A stretch of DNA of 64,000 nt from Coptis chinensis (lineage: Eukaryota > Streptophyta > Magnoliopsida > Ranunculales > Ranunculaceae). The notes under the pieces were generated by a model. It saw only the letters and a list, made by a program, of their open reading frames with translations, had not been told where the DNA came from and did no database searches. This document shows, piece by piece, positions 22,801-34,095 of the stretch. Made by a program: the position numbers and the translations under genes. The DNA is taken from the NCBI GenBank assembly GCA_015680905.1, contig CM027379.1, positions 96,151,001-96,215,000 of the forward strand. The letters run 5' to 3'. Within the stretch, counting starts at the first letter, position 1, and each line of letters begins with the position of its first letter.

Positions 22801-22860
22801 CACTTATTTTAATTTCACATATTTGCTTGAGGACAAGCAAAATGGTGTTTGGGGTTTGTT
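19813..22860 (+). other. A2 3' half without genes
   Basis: Three kilobases without a recognisable gene. The first 300 bases continue the acidic-tail homology in broken frames. Then come repeated purine-rich motifs GTTTGGGGGTG (near 20252, 20460, 20690, 21290), several after a 'CTTTGAGGACAA' or similar block. The segment 21080-21150 (GCTTATGTCCCAAGCA) matches sequence found just after the type-2 gene of E3 (40165) and E5 (61300), so that gene has been lost here. The last tract before the LTR reads GTTTGGGGTTTGTT. Confidence 0.7.
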
Positions 22861-24313
22861 TGATAAGAGCCCAAAACTGTAGTTTCAACCCCTTAATAGT
22901 ATTATATTTAGGCCAATTATGTTTATAATAAATAAGAATTAGTAATGTTTACGTGTTTTTGTGTATTTCAGGTCTTGGAATCAATTATGTGAAGAAATAC
23001 GTCACTTTTGCAAGAGAAAGGAGCCAAATTACTTGCTAGAAAAATTATATGATTAAAGCACAAGTTTTAAGGAGAAAAAACCTTTTTAAAGCCTAGTCAA
23101 AGCTGAAAAGTCAAAGTCAACGCGGGTAGAAAATGAGCATAAAAGTCAACAGAACTTCCGCAGACCATATCTTTGGACTTAGACTTCGGAATTGGGCCTA
23201 TTATATGTCAAAATGATCAGCTCTTAAAGTGCTTTCTAATGGTCCAAGTTTGTACCCAATCATAGTAGTAAAAGTGGACAAAAAGGGTGTTGCAGTAAAT
23301 TCCCATAGAGAAACCCTTTTTGGACTTGCGTAATTAGGTTTTGGGCTTAATTTAAGGGCCCAAAACACAACTCCAAAGCACATGCGCGAAATTGTAAACC
23401 TAGCCCTCTTCTATATAAAGAGGGTTAAGGCTAAACAAAACTTGGCTACTTCCCTCCTTAGTTTAGTTGTAAATTAGGGTTCTCTCTCTCTCTCTTCCAT
23501 TAGTTAGAATAATTTAGCTCTCTCTCTCCTTTTTCTTTAGTTTAATATAGTTTAAGTAATTAATTGTAGCCTCCATAAAACTTCCATTAAAATATCTTCA
23601 AGTTATTATTATTATTATTCAATTCAATTACTTCTCTTTCTATTAGGTCTTCTTTTCATTCTTTTGTTCATTATAGTCCCATGAATAAAAGCTAAACTCC
23701 CATTAGAGAGAGTTTGAATGAAGCTTTAAGAGGACTTGATTTGTTAGTATAGATTTGTTGTTTAGGGTTTTAAGTTTAGGTTTTTCTTGACTTAGAAATA
23801 AGAAGAGTTTAACCTAAACTAGAACATAATGAGCTTGTCATTAGAATGGGAACAAGCTTTCTCCCATGCTAATTAGTTTATGACTAGAGATAGTATAAAG
23901 TAATTAGGGATCTTTAAAGGTCTAGTCTTTATATTTTAACCTCTTGTGAGAATATCTGGACTAGGGTTTTCTATAAAAAACTATGCTAGCATGTTAAGAA
24001 CTTAAAATGTAGATTTCAATCTCTCTCTATTCTTCTCCATATTTTATTCAAGTCATATTCAATTACTTTAATTAAATTAGTATAAGTTAAATTCATATAT
24101 TTAGTTTCTTAGTATAAATTCACATCCATAAATATTGCTCTCACCATTGTTTTCTTGTGTTTGATTAGTTGAATTCATTTAAGTTTAGAAAGTTAAGAGT
24201 AGAATAATTTCGTACTCTATATATTGCATAAATATATATGTGAGAGTAGAAAATAAATAATTGATAACATAAGAATAGGTTAGAGAGATCTATATTGTTT
24301 GTAATGTTTATCA
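22861..24313 (+). repeat. 3' LTR of A2
   Basis: TGATAAGAGCCCAAAACTG to TTATCA, 1453 bases. A TATA-like CTTCTATATAAAGAGG near 23408 precedes a short CT run. Complete, unlike the 5' LTR. Confidence 0.9.
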
Positions 24314-24674
24314 GTGGGTAAAATTGTTCCATAAATAATTCAACTAGCTTTTCCCATGTGTTGACAGAGTTCGACTTTTGTGCTATTAGCCAAGCAGCCG
24401 CTTTGTCAACTAGGGTGAAAGGAAACACCCTAAGATTTATTTGTTCAAGTCTTACACTAGGATGATGAAATGTAGTAAGAACTTGTTGTATCCTACGTAA
24501 GTGTTTATAAGGCTTCTCATGGTCTAACCTATGGAAAATAAGTAGCTGATTAAATATATTCAGAGGGATTCTAAAATCTCCCGTAGTATCTGCAAGAATT
24601 ATGCAGGACTCAAGTCCATCGTTTAAAGCCTTATAGAAATCAGAGAGGGGTCTCTCTTCTATTTCTTCACCCAT

Positions 24675-25317
24675 TGCTCCAGATGTAGTGTTGGTGGGTG
24701 TAGGTGGTTAGTGTGTGATGATTGGTGAATTTCTAGATAGGCGATTATTTCTGTGTACTAGATCTTAATCTCATGCAAGTTTTAATTCTAATAGGTAATT
24801 TCTAATAAGCATGAAAAAATAGCATGATTATTACTAGAAATAGAATCCTCTTACAGTATATTCGAGGATGTAGAGAGGTGTTACCTAGAGCGTCCTTGCT
24901 ACGAGTATAAATAGGATCTTCAACAGCCTTGAAGCACGTCTAATGTTACTTGAACAATTATACGAGTATTGGTCCAGGTTCACGGGGTGGATTGTGAAGT
25001 CCTGTAAAAAGATTAACCTTATTAGTCTAAGAGTTTTAAAAATTAGGTTAAGGCTTTTTACTATAGGCTTCGTGTTGGGCCTGGATGTCGACCAAGCCTG
25101 TGAAACGAGCTTTTGTAGTTGGTGGGCTTACTAATTTAACTAATATTAATTAATTTTTTTGTATTTTTGTATCAAACAAACGACAGGCCACTTAAGAATT
25201 GAGGGAGGTTGTCCGTGCATGTATTCCTTAATTAGATAACCAATACTTTAAGTTTTCTAGACACCGTATGGAATGAAAAATTAATTTTAAAATTTTGTAG
25301 TTGGTAGCATACAAGTA
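24675..25317 (-). other. M1 leader and unassigned flank
   Basis: The part up to about 24790 is the untranslated leader of M1. Farther right the resemblance fades. From 24900 to 25317 I see no gene and no primer-binding site. The short plus-strand frame at 24943-25134 has no recognisable features. Confidence 0.4.
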
Positions 25318-25745
25318 CACTACAACATATGAGGTCTTTTGCAACGCTTTAAAGCGTTGTAGAAAATTGAAAAACCATAGCAAAAGATCTTTTACAACAC
25401 TTTCAGAAGCATCGTTAGGACGTTGTTGTTGATGGCGACGCGGAAGAGAATTTGCAACACTTTTAAGCATAGCAAAAGTCATAAGCACTTGCTATGCATG
25501 GAACTGTTGCTAATGTCTTAGAAGCGTAGCAATTGATTTTCCACCCGTCTGTCCTCCAAATAAATATTATTTAATATAAAATATATTAGCAACGCTTTAA
25601 CCGTTGCAAAAGACTTTACTTTTGCAACACTTTTATTGTATGCCAAATGCTTATGCCTTTACCAACACTTTTAAGCGTTGCAAATAGTTGCAGTTGTGGT
25701 ACTATGAATCAACCTTTGGCCACCCTTTTATGTGTTGCAGAAGGT
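25318..25745 (+). mobile_element. CACTA transposon left terminus with subterminal repeats
   Basis: Begins CACTACAACATATGAGG and is followed by many direct and inverted copies of a word around TTTGCAACGCTTTTAAGCGTTG up to about 25745. This is the usual form of one class of plant CACTA ends. GTA lies just outside and could be one copy of the 3-base target duplication. The matching right end was not found, so the element's length is unknown. Its family differs from the one ending at 8492. Confidence 0.75.
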
Positions 25746-27479
25746 TATTGTTGATGAAAAGCTTGATTTTGAAATTAGTTCAATTTTATCCTGAAATCTT
25801 ATTTTATAATTTATTAAACATCATATCTAAAGAGACATAAAACATTCAAACACATCTTAATTATCAAAAAAAATTGACAAGTTCAATAAAAAGAAATCAT
25901 ACTTCTTACATTCCAAGTACAAAAGTATCATTACAAGCATTAGATGTTTAAAAGATGTGAAGTTCAATGCATCACTACAATTATCCTTTTCATCACTTAG
26001 TACTCCTAAAATGTTAATGTCTATTGAACCATTATTGAGCATTCAATTCTTCCATTCGACTCGAAAATCCTCCCTCGAATCTATACGTACGACATTAGTA
26101 CCCACTGCTTCAATGTGGTGAACTCTGCAATTGCAGAAATGCTAACAGTAAGATTCATATCTAATTTGCAATGTACTCAAAGAAGTATTTAAACGTCAAC
26201 AAACATGAGTAAGTAATAAAATGCACAAGTAGTAGTCCATATCTGAAGAGCCTTTTAAGAAATAAGAACTAACTTCAGATAGCATCTGTGAAAGGATAAT
26301 TTAAAGATTTGGTAGCATTTTAGCAAACACCCCTATAACTTTGTTATCCTTTTTATGTAAGTGTTTTTTGTGAAACACTATTATACATGAAGAATTGTTA
26401 GGAGCTTCAAATATCACATGCATGGTTTATTACTTACATGCTGAATTATAGATGTAACATACTACATTCTCCATCTATCGCTTTAGATGAGACAGTAAGC
26501 ATGCCAGCCCTGGAGGTAATGAATACATTAAGAACGCAGTTGAGACAATGGAATAATACATCCATTTTTTACCCTAAAAAATAGAAGTTCTGATTAATGA
26601 AAAAAGCTTGGACAACCACCAAAAAAAGAAAATAAAATATATTTGAATACTTGTATAGTGAGCTAGTATTATAGGTAATAATGTAACTGTACTTCAAGCA
26701 AAGCCAGCACCTCAGAAGGATGAAACCAAGTCTGCACCTGTATAAATCTTCATCTATTTGGGGAATTTTTACCAATTAGCAATCTACGAAAGGACATATC
26801 GAAGAATCAAATTTCTTGGACATAACCAAGAATTGCTCGGGCTACTCACACAAAAAAATCATACTTGTCTTTAGCTTGGCAAATTTTTATTTATACTCAC
26901 TCAACCAGTAAAGCCAGCTCCCCTTTTTCCCCCATAAAGTATAGATTGGAATTAACCATAAATTCAGCATGTTGGGTCTGTGACTAGTGCAGCCCTTCAC
27001 CGAGATAAAAGTCACAGACAGACAAACATATAAATTTTGCAAGGTGCCACACTAAGCAATATAACAGAGCAAATAAGTAAACCCAAATAGCCCACAAAGA
27101 ACTACATACCTGAAATTATCAAAGCTGAAAAAAGAAGAGTCCTCATCCATGTTCATTACCGTCAAAAAATCAAGTAACTGAATGTCAGATACGTGGCCAA
27201 GTAACCTCATCCACTGCTTAAGCACCTTGAGTTATGAAAGATAGTAACTGTACTCGTGAGATAATATTGCAATTAATATAAAAAAATTAATTTAAGCTAA
27301 TTAACCTAAGTCACGCACGCTCCATAATAGGGTATATTGGGCGCGGGTCGCGACTAAAAGTAGAGTGTGTGGCACACTCTGTAAAGGCAAAACTAAGGCG
27401 TGTGCGCGCTCACAACTGAATAACTAAGGGTGAAATTTTAGGGTCAGGTCACGGGAGGGCAAGGAGTTGGTTTCGCAAC
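25746..27479. other. Probable CACTA interior, no gene assigned
   Basis: No clear gene. A minus-strand stretch at about 27115-27205 reads LLGHVSDIQLLDFL and MNMDEDSSFFSFDNF in one frame, followed by CAG, and looks like an exon of an unidentified gene. Other minus-strand frames are AT-rich and short. Confidence 0.35.
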
Positions 27480-29329
27480 TTGTATGCACTCAGACAGTAG
27501 CAAAAAAAATTTCAAGAAATTACGAATAGTGTTTTCAGTGTTTTGTTTTTGAATAGTAATAACAGTTTTTCTACCTAAACATGCGTAGCATAAACGAACT
27601 AGACTTCACTTTAGTTTCCAACATTCCAAAAAGACATAATTTATTCTCATATCTAAATTTACTCATGTACCTAGCTTTATTGATGTCATTCAAGCCTGAC
27701 ATTCCATATTGCTAACTTCGACATGGCTAATGTTTGTGTTTCCCTTTCCTTCCAGAACCCTTGTTCATATCCTTCCCTCTCTTGTTGGAGTTGTGATCCA
27801 TAGTCGGAGACCTTGTTGTCACTTGTAGGGGGAGAAAAGTTGGTGTGACTTCATGTTGTAGTTGCTCATCATTAAAGAATTCCTTCTCAGGCTCTGACAA
27901 ATCATCCTCAATAACACTATCCTCAAGAGCTGCTACTTCATATATTACCTATTCACCATGATAATGAGGTTCTTCTTCAGCTGCTGGGACTTCAGAGTAC
28001 ACTACCACCTCACCTCTGTGTGTGTAGTCTTCCTCATCAAATTGTAGTAACTCATATCTTCCACCACTCATAACTAGAGTGTCAGTCTCATCATTTTCAG
28101 TCCCCACATAATTATTAGCCTCCGCACTAAACTCAACATCTCCTAGAGACTGGTCCTCAATAGGATGGTCTCCAAAGTAGCTCTCTAGTCGTCCATGAGT
28201 GACTAAAGCTTATATTACTGATTGAGTGGATCTCATTGTAGCTCTGTTGGGCCTGCTGCCCATTGCTTTCCATGTTACAGAGACTTGTCTCTCGGATTTC
28301 TGCGATCCTAGGCTCCAACTCTGGGTTTGCAATAACAACTGCTAGTGTCCCTATACCATTCCTTTGATTCCCTTGTTCAATTTCAACTTCATTTCCCTCT
28401 TGGCTGTTTACTCTTGTACCAATGAGTGACCTCTCTTCTCTGTTTGCTCTTGAATCATTTGTTTGCCCATTCTGCCTTCATACCCACACCCTACTGCCCC
28501 CTTCAACATCATTTGATTGTCCATTTTCCCTTCGTGTCCTCACCCTCGTGGCCCTGATATCACATTGTTGTATAGTATGCCCAAAGTGATTACACTTTTC
28601 ACAAGATTGAGGTTTCCATGGGTACTCAAGTGTTATATCAATTTCTCGATCCCCCACCTTAATTTTTATGGTTTCTTTGTACTCATGGTTAACTGGGAAT
28701 TCAATATAAACTCGAGCAAAGGACAACCTTTTCTTCTTCGCGGTAGCATCATCCATAAATTTTGGTATTCCACCTACCAAGCTAGCTAGATATGACGTAC
28801 AAACCATCAAGTGTCCACATCTCTTTTGGTACCTCTATCAGCTTTACCCATATTGGTATTGTATTCTCCTTGTTCCTATAGTTGTTAACGTCTACTGTCT
28901 AAGGCTTTATTACAAACACTCTCCCCGCAATAAAAATTGAACCTTCATCTAAGATCATCTATCTGTCCTCTACACAGGTAAAGTTCATGTAAAACAAGTC
29001 CTTATATATCGTGATATCATATTCTCCCTTTAGTTTCCATTTCTTTCCCAAGACTTCCTTTGCCATTGGAAATGATAACTATTTGTCCATAAAATATCAC
29101 ACCAAGTATTCATCCCATTACTTTATCCCCTGTTCCACAAGATACTCTAGAACTTGAGCAACTCCATCTATGATAATAAGAGAGAACATAGTGAAGGCTA
29201 CAGTAGATTCCTGATCTCCATTTTGACCAAATAAGGAACTCTACCTTGATCCGCCACCGTTATTCTGGCCATCAGCTTGCTGTTGATTAGAATTTGTTGT
29301 CTGAGAAGGGGGGTACTAGTAGAAGCCAT
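27480..29329 (-). pseudogene. L1-type LINE: ORF1 and start of ORF2
   Basis: The minus strand from the ATG at 29329 carries, in broken frames, a DUF4283-like domain (GRVFVIKP, NTIPIWVKL) and then PKFMDDATAKKKRLSFARVY and the zinc knuckle CEKCNHFGHTIQQC, the typical nucleic-acid-binding end of plant LINE ORF1. Near 27700 the second ORF begins: IWNVR, a one-base frame change, LNDINKARYMSKF and LFGMLETKVKSSSF, the first motifs of the AP-type endonuclease. The element stops near 27500, so the rest of the endonuclease, RT and the poly(A) end are missing. Several in-frame stops show it is old. The best open piece is 28478-28810. Confidence 0.85.
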
Positions 29330-30640
29330 TTGTAACTTTGTTTACCTTTTCTTAACTCACACTGTTAATCAATGGAGAATTTTACCCAAAAAGGTAAGAG
29401 AAAGGAGGATTGAGAAGATAAGAATTCTTCTCCAAGCTAAAATTTAACTAAAAGCGACAAAAAATTAGAGTATAGGATCACTACTGCGACTTAAGTAATA
29501 TCGTGACTTATCTCCCAACCCCTGGTCCCCATTGGGTATTTAATATCGCATGATTTTTTTTTTTCAACAAATAAGCTAGGGTTAGGCAGACCCTCACCTG
29601 TATTAAAATTAAGAACTTCTTACATAGACAAGTCTACAGGCATCCTCTTTTACATAGGCTTATACATCTTTATCTAGAGGATGCCCAAAATGGACCGTAC
29701 AAATGCTATTTCTTGCGCTAGAAACAAGCCCATAATCAACCAACCTAGCCAAGCCCAAAGACAAAAAAGAAACCAAGACTTCATGTCTACTGGCCCAACA
29801 GGTTCAGGCCCAAGATTTGTGGATGGATCTGGGCGACACGAACTTCACCATCTCTACACGCCTGCAACAACCAACACCTAAGTTGGTGTCTTCCCCATCA
29901 CAAGGCAACAATCAAAACAATGCTCAACAGCAAAGAAAAATGTTTACCATCCCAATCGATCTAGAATATCCACCCATAAAGAACAGTTGTTCGAACTGCA
30001 TCCATTATCTGCTATCGCCTCCCTTGTTTCCAGCCAAACACAACATTGATTCAAGTCCCAAACTTTAGCAAGTTCTCACACCAAAACCAACCTTTGCTCA
30101 ACTCAAAACTCCAAGAACGACCACAATAATGGAGCCAAGCATCGACATAACCCAATCTTAGAAGGACTTCCAAACTTTTCCACTCTACTCATGAGCAATG
30201 AATAATTGAGCCAAATAACCTTTTGGATGATAAGCTTGCATATCTATCGGTTAGATCGAGATCCAACACTTCCAGCCAAGTCCAAGCTTTTGTTACCTAC
30301 TGTGAGTGCTCTTGTCGGCTATCGCATGATTATTATTACACTACGAAACGTAGAGTATGTCAACAACTACCTATACAGACATATATGAAATGTGTGTGAG
30401 TGGTTTTTTTTTTAATAATAATAATTGTTTTTATCAATCTAAAAGTATCTAACCATATAGAGGTTTTGACAAAAAGATAAAATTATACGTTGATCCAGTA
30501 TCATTTTGGTTACTCCGAGGCTTATAATTTTTATTTTTATATCCTCAGGTTTTGAAAACTATGTAGAAATGTTATAAAGAGACTCATACTCAAAATCCGT
30601 TATTCTAAACACTAATCTTTTGAAAATAAATCATCTCAGA
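29330..30640. other. Unassigned region right of the LINE
   Basis: No gene recognised. Plus-strand frames at 29681-30388 give a glutamine- and asparagine-rich product without known motifs. The segment after 30390 is AT-rich. Confidence 0.3.
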
Positions 30641-31108
30641 AAACTTTCTTGTCGGCTCTTTATTGAACCCAATCCAGTCAAATTGTGGCTTCAGTTATGT
30701 GTGTTGGGGGGTTTATTGTGCAAGATATAATGGAATGGTTTAGCTAATTAAACACTAGTGGGTGGTGGAACTAGGTCTCTTTGGTAGATTTTGGTAGTTT
30801 TGGTTAAAATGGGAAGGAACGAATGCTCTGTTATGATTGTTATAGGTACCTTGTCCTTGTCTGAATGTATTTGATGGTTGATATGATGATATGTTGGTAA
30901 GCAAGGGACAATTGGTATCTATATGGTTTAAGTTGATACATAAAGTGCATGGTGGTATGGGAGACCCTTAGTAACACATAACTGATCCTCAAACTGCCCT
31001 TAGAAGAATGGAGATTGCGTACTTCTAAGGGTTGGTCTATATGGAATCCATTACCCGTTTGTTTTTATTTTTAAAAAATCACATGACTCTTGGTGTATCG
31101 AGAACCTT
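30641..31108 (-). other. Element Y spacer, left of the E3 insertion
   Basis: Similar to the Z spacer at 4330-4570 (shared GAACCCAATCCAG and ACCCGTTTG). It is the continuation of the sequence right of E3 at 43470: both E3 flanks are colinear with element Z once the ACCTT duplication is counted once. No gene. Confidence 0.6.
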
Positions 31109-32206
31109 TGATAAGAGCCCAAAACTGTAGTTTTAACTCCTTAACAATAATACTTTTAGACCAATTATGCGAGTAATAAATAAAAGTTAATGCTAATTAC
31201 GTGCTTTTATGTATTTCAGGCATTGAAGTCAATTATGTACAAAAATGTGCCACTTTGGCGATATAAAGGAGTAAGGGTTGGTTGCTAAGAAGTTCTGTGA
31301 TTAAAGGTCAAGATTCAAGAAGAAAAAGCCTTTGTAAAACCGGTTAAAAGCTGAAAAGTCAGAGTCAACGCGGGTAGAAACAGCGTACAAAAGTCAGTAG
31401 AACTTCCGAAGACCGTATCTTTGGACTTAAGCCTTAGAATTGGGCGTACCTTATGTCAAAACGACCAGCTCGAAAAGAGCTTTCCAATGGTCCAAACCTT
31501 GACCCAATCAAAGGAGTAAAAGTAGACAAAAAGCCTATTGAAGACAAAGCTAGTTGAGAAGGACCCTGTGGACTGAAGAAATTGGGTTTTGGGCTCGATT
31601 TTCCGGCCCAAAACATGGACTCTCAGCCCATGCACGAAAATGTAGATCTGGTCTCCTCCATTTCCACACACAAGACTTAGCTCTTAAGTATCAATTAGGT
31701 TAGGATAGAAAGTAGCCATTAGAGTAGCCATTAAAGCTTAGTTCTAGATCTAGTTTTTCAATTAATTAATTAGTTGTTATTCTTATTTTAATTTCAGTAT
31801 TGAATAATTGTTATTTAGTTGTTTGATCAATAAAATATTTAGTTCTTGATAATCTAATTTCATTTTCCATTAATCATTAGTTTCAATTCTTAGATTTACT
31901 TATTTGTCATTATTAGTTTAAATCAATTATTGCATGAGTAGTTTCCATTTGAGTTTAAATAAGCAAAGTTCCAATCTTTTTATGATGTCTAGTTTTAATT
32001 CATATGGAAATGATAGTTTAATGAATCAAGGTTAAACCTCCATTAGAGGGGTTTGGTGAAGCCTTGATGAAAACTTGATTATACAGTGTAGAATCGTTGT
32101 AAGAGTCTATTCCACTCTAGAAGGGAGTTGATTCGCCATGAGAATGGGTGGACTTCCTCACATGCTAGTTATGAATTAGTAGAGATGCCATGTATAATTA
32201 GGGGTT
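31109..32206 (+). repeat. 5' LTR of E3, truncated
   Basis: Starts TGATAAGAGCCCAAAACTG and follows the 3' LTR closely until about 32206 (TGTATAATTAGGGGTTATG). The last 400 or so bases and the primer-binding site are missing, replaced directly by the GC-rich leader. Confidence 0.88.
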
Positions 32207-32221
32207 ATGAATTGGGCAAGC

Positions 32222-32420
32222 TAAATTGGAGCGCCACCCGTGCCCAAGCGCCTGGAACTCCACTTTTTGGCTTAGCGCGACCCGCGCCTTGCCAAGGCAA
32301 AACACTGGCCCCATGTTGAAGCGCTGGACTTTAAGATTTTCCCCGACGAGCACGACCAGCCTACCAAGGCTAAATTAGAGCACGACACCTTGCCCAAAAT
32401 GCCTGAACTCCAACTTGAAC
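32222..32420 (+). repeat. GC-rich imperfect repeats in the E3 leader
   Basis: Several degenerate copies of a unit near GAGCGCSACCCGCGCC followed by AAGCGCCTGGAACTCC. The same kind of repeat occurs before the type-2 genes (38900-39145 and 60090-60230) and, more decayed, in the E5 leader (53640-53690). Confidence 0.7.
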
Positions 32421-32845
32421 TGGCTACTGGCTACTACTTCCTACTTTAGGGCCTATTCGAAAGCGACACATGCCCTCTCTTGAATCGCCCGATTTCCACA
32501 GTTTGTTTCAAATTTCCATTTCTTCATAGTTTTCAGTTTTTAACTTGTTATACACACACCGAGCATCGTAAAAAGAAGACACTATTCATAAAAGCGAAAC
32601 AAGGAGGCATTCAGTACTCTTTTCTTCCACACCGCATCTCTCCCCGTAGAGGTTCATACTAGCATATCAGGATTATTTTGAGTGTTGTTGTGTTTAGTTA
32701 AGATTAGTCTTAGCATTGCATGAGATTAAGGTCAGGCCGAAGAAAAATGCCTAATGTAATCAACCGGCAACGTCAACAAACACACCTTTCTAGTATACCA
32801 TTCACTACACCTCTAGCTAATATACCACACACACCACCTGAAGTA

Positions 32846-33889
32846 ATGGCTGAAGAAAGAGAGTTTCCTCTCTCTGACTTTTACAAAGCCTTGAACGATA
32901 GCCCTAAATCTTGTATCGTTCTATCAGACCCACTGGGGGATTTCCGAATCCCCCCAAATATATTTAATTTGTTACCCGTTTTTCATGGGTTAGACCATGA
33001 AAAGCCTTATTAGCACATGCGTAGGATTGACCAAGTCCTTACTACGTTCCACCATCCTACAGTTAGTGCTGAACAAATTAAACTGAGGGTATTTCCCTTC
33101 ACGTTAGCCGATAAGGCGGCGTCTTGGTTAACTGCCGAAGTGCCAAATTCTGTGGACTCGTGGGCTAAACTTGTTCAACTGTTTATGGAACATTTTTACC
33201 CACCACTGAAGACCGATGAAATGCTTTCCAAGATTCATTTCTTTCGACAGAATCCTCATGAATCATTTTTGAGGCTTGGAATCGTTTCACCGATCTACTT
33301 ATAGAGTGACCACACCATAACCTCGCTTGAAAGACACGCTTAGTTCGTGCCTTTTTAAGGGATCGTTACACCACCACAAGGAGGTGCTTGACATAATGAA
33401 TGGGGGTAGTTTCCTAAGTAAAGGAGCCTCGAGAGGCTTATAAATTTTAGAAGATCAAACTAAAGCGTAATAATAGGCTGGGGGGTAGTGACGATATCTC
33501 CCGCAACGCTAGTTCTTCTATAACAGTAAATGCCGCCGGTATGTTTGAGATGAAACCTGATCCATAAATTAAAAATTTAATCGAATCTCTAACTAAAAAG
33601 GTAGAGGCTATTTCTGTTCAACAAACGCCTATCCCCATCATGAATGTCAACTCCAATCCATGTAATTTCAGTTTTAGTCCAGAGCATCCCGACTCCTATT
33701 GTCCTTTCGCCTATGAACAACAACAATCACAACAAGATAATGTTTGTTCCATTAATAGCGAACCTAACGCAGCTTGGCGACAAAACCCCAACTTCGGTTG
33801 GCGCAATAACCAACAACCTCCAAGGTTGTTTAACCCAAATATTAGGCCAACAAACAATTACAACCAAGGTCCACCAAGGCAAGGATAAG
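32846..33889 (+). pseudogene. E3 gag
   Basis: The ATG at 32846 gives MAEEREFPLSDFYKALNDSP, aligned with the M1 and E5 gag starts. The gag core follows: DFRIPPNIFNLL, then a TAG at 33011-33013 where E5 has CAG (HEKPYQHM), then RVFPFTLADKAASWL, LVQLFMEHFYPPLKTDEM and KIHFFRQNPHESF. A frameshift near 33270 and several stops follow. The zinc knuckle reads CNFSFSPEHPDSYC: its second cysteine is serine. The end is rich in Asn, Gln and Pro. Gag could act in trans only if supplied intact by another copy. Confidence 0.88.
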
Positions 33890-34095
33890 GTCAGTGTAAT
33901 TATAATTATAACAACCAAGTTCAACCATGACAAGGACAAGGTCAGGGTAATTATAATAATTATAATACTAATAGAGGTATCGTTCTGGTAAATAATAACT
34001 ACCAAAATCCACCTATTAATAATCAATGTGACATAGTTCCTATCACACAACCAGTAGCAAATACTCCTCCACAACCGGATTGTTTCGATACCTTT

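Larger units (their letters stand above)
17071..24313 (+). mobile_element. Element A2, non-autonomous family A LTR retrotransposon
   Basis: Full span from the TGATAAGAGCCC start of the 5' LTR to the TTATCA end of the 3' LTR, flanked by GTGAG (17066-17070) and GTGGG (24314-24318), a 5-base target duplication with one later change. Inside: a 5' LTR lacking its end, a protease remnant, a 3 kb non-coding 3' half and the 3' LTR. The end of the 5' LTR, the primer site and nearly all gag have been deleted. No RT, integrase or Transposase_32-like gene is present. Confidence 0.88.
16270..24674 (-). pseudogene. M1 gag, split by insertion of A2
   Basis: Gag is the structural protein of the particle. 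The amino-terminal half (24674 down to 24314) begins MGEEIEERPLSDFYKALNDG and holds the retrotransposon gag core RVFPFTLVDKAAAWL and LVELFMEQFYP. The second half resumes at 17070 with KTDKMVQNIHFFRQKPQESF, AWNCFTDLLVDCPHHNL and, after a frameshift near 16610, the zinc knuckle CNLCFSLEHSDHYC, a complete CX2CX4HX4C. Element A2 (17071-24313) lies between, flanked by GTGAG and GTGGG. Counting one duplication copy only, the gag frame runs across the junction and matches the E3 gag. Confidence 0.88.
12966..24900 (-). mobile_element. Element M1, RT-bearing Athila-like LTR retrotransposon (interrupted)
   Basis: The oldest layer of this region: leader, gag, protease, RT, RNase H and integrase zinc finger in the normal Ty3/Gypsy order on the minus strand. 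It is interrupted by A2 in gag and cut by B+ in integrase. The leader right of gag (24675-24790) matches the E3 leader (GCATGAGATTAAG). Its LTRs and the rest of integrase are not seen in the window; the right limit is approximate. Confidence 0.85.

Noticed and set aside
30340..30360. CACTACGAAACG as the right end of the CACTA at 25318
   Set aside because: Wrong orientation for a right end and no GCAACGC-type repeats nearby.
29681..30388. Plus-strand Gln/Asn-rich frames as a gene
   Set aside because: Several short frames, no start context or known motif, no homologue elsewhere in the window.
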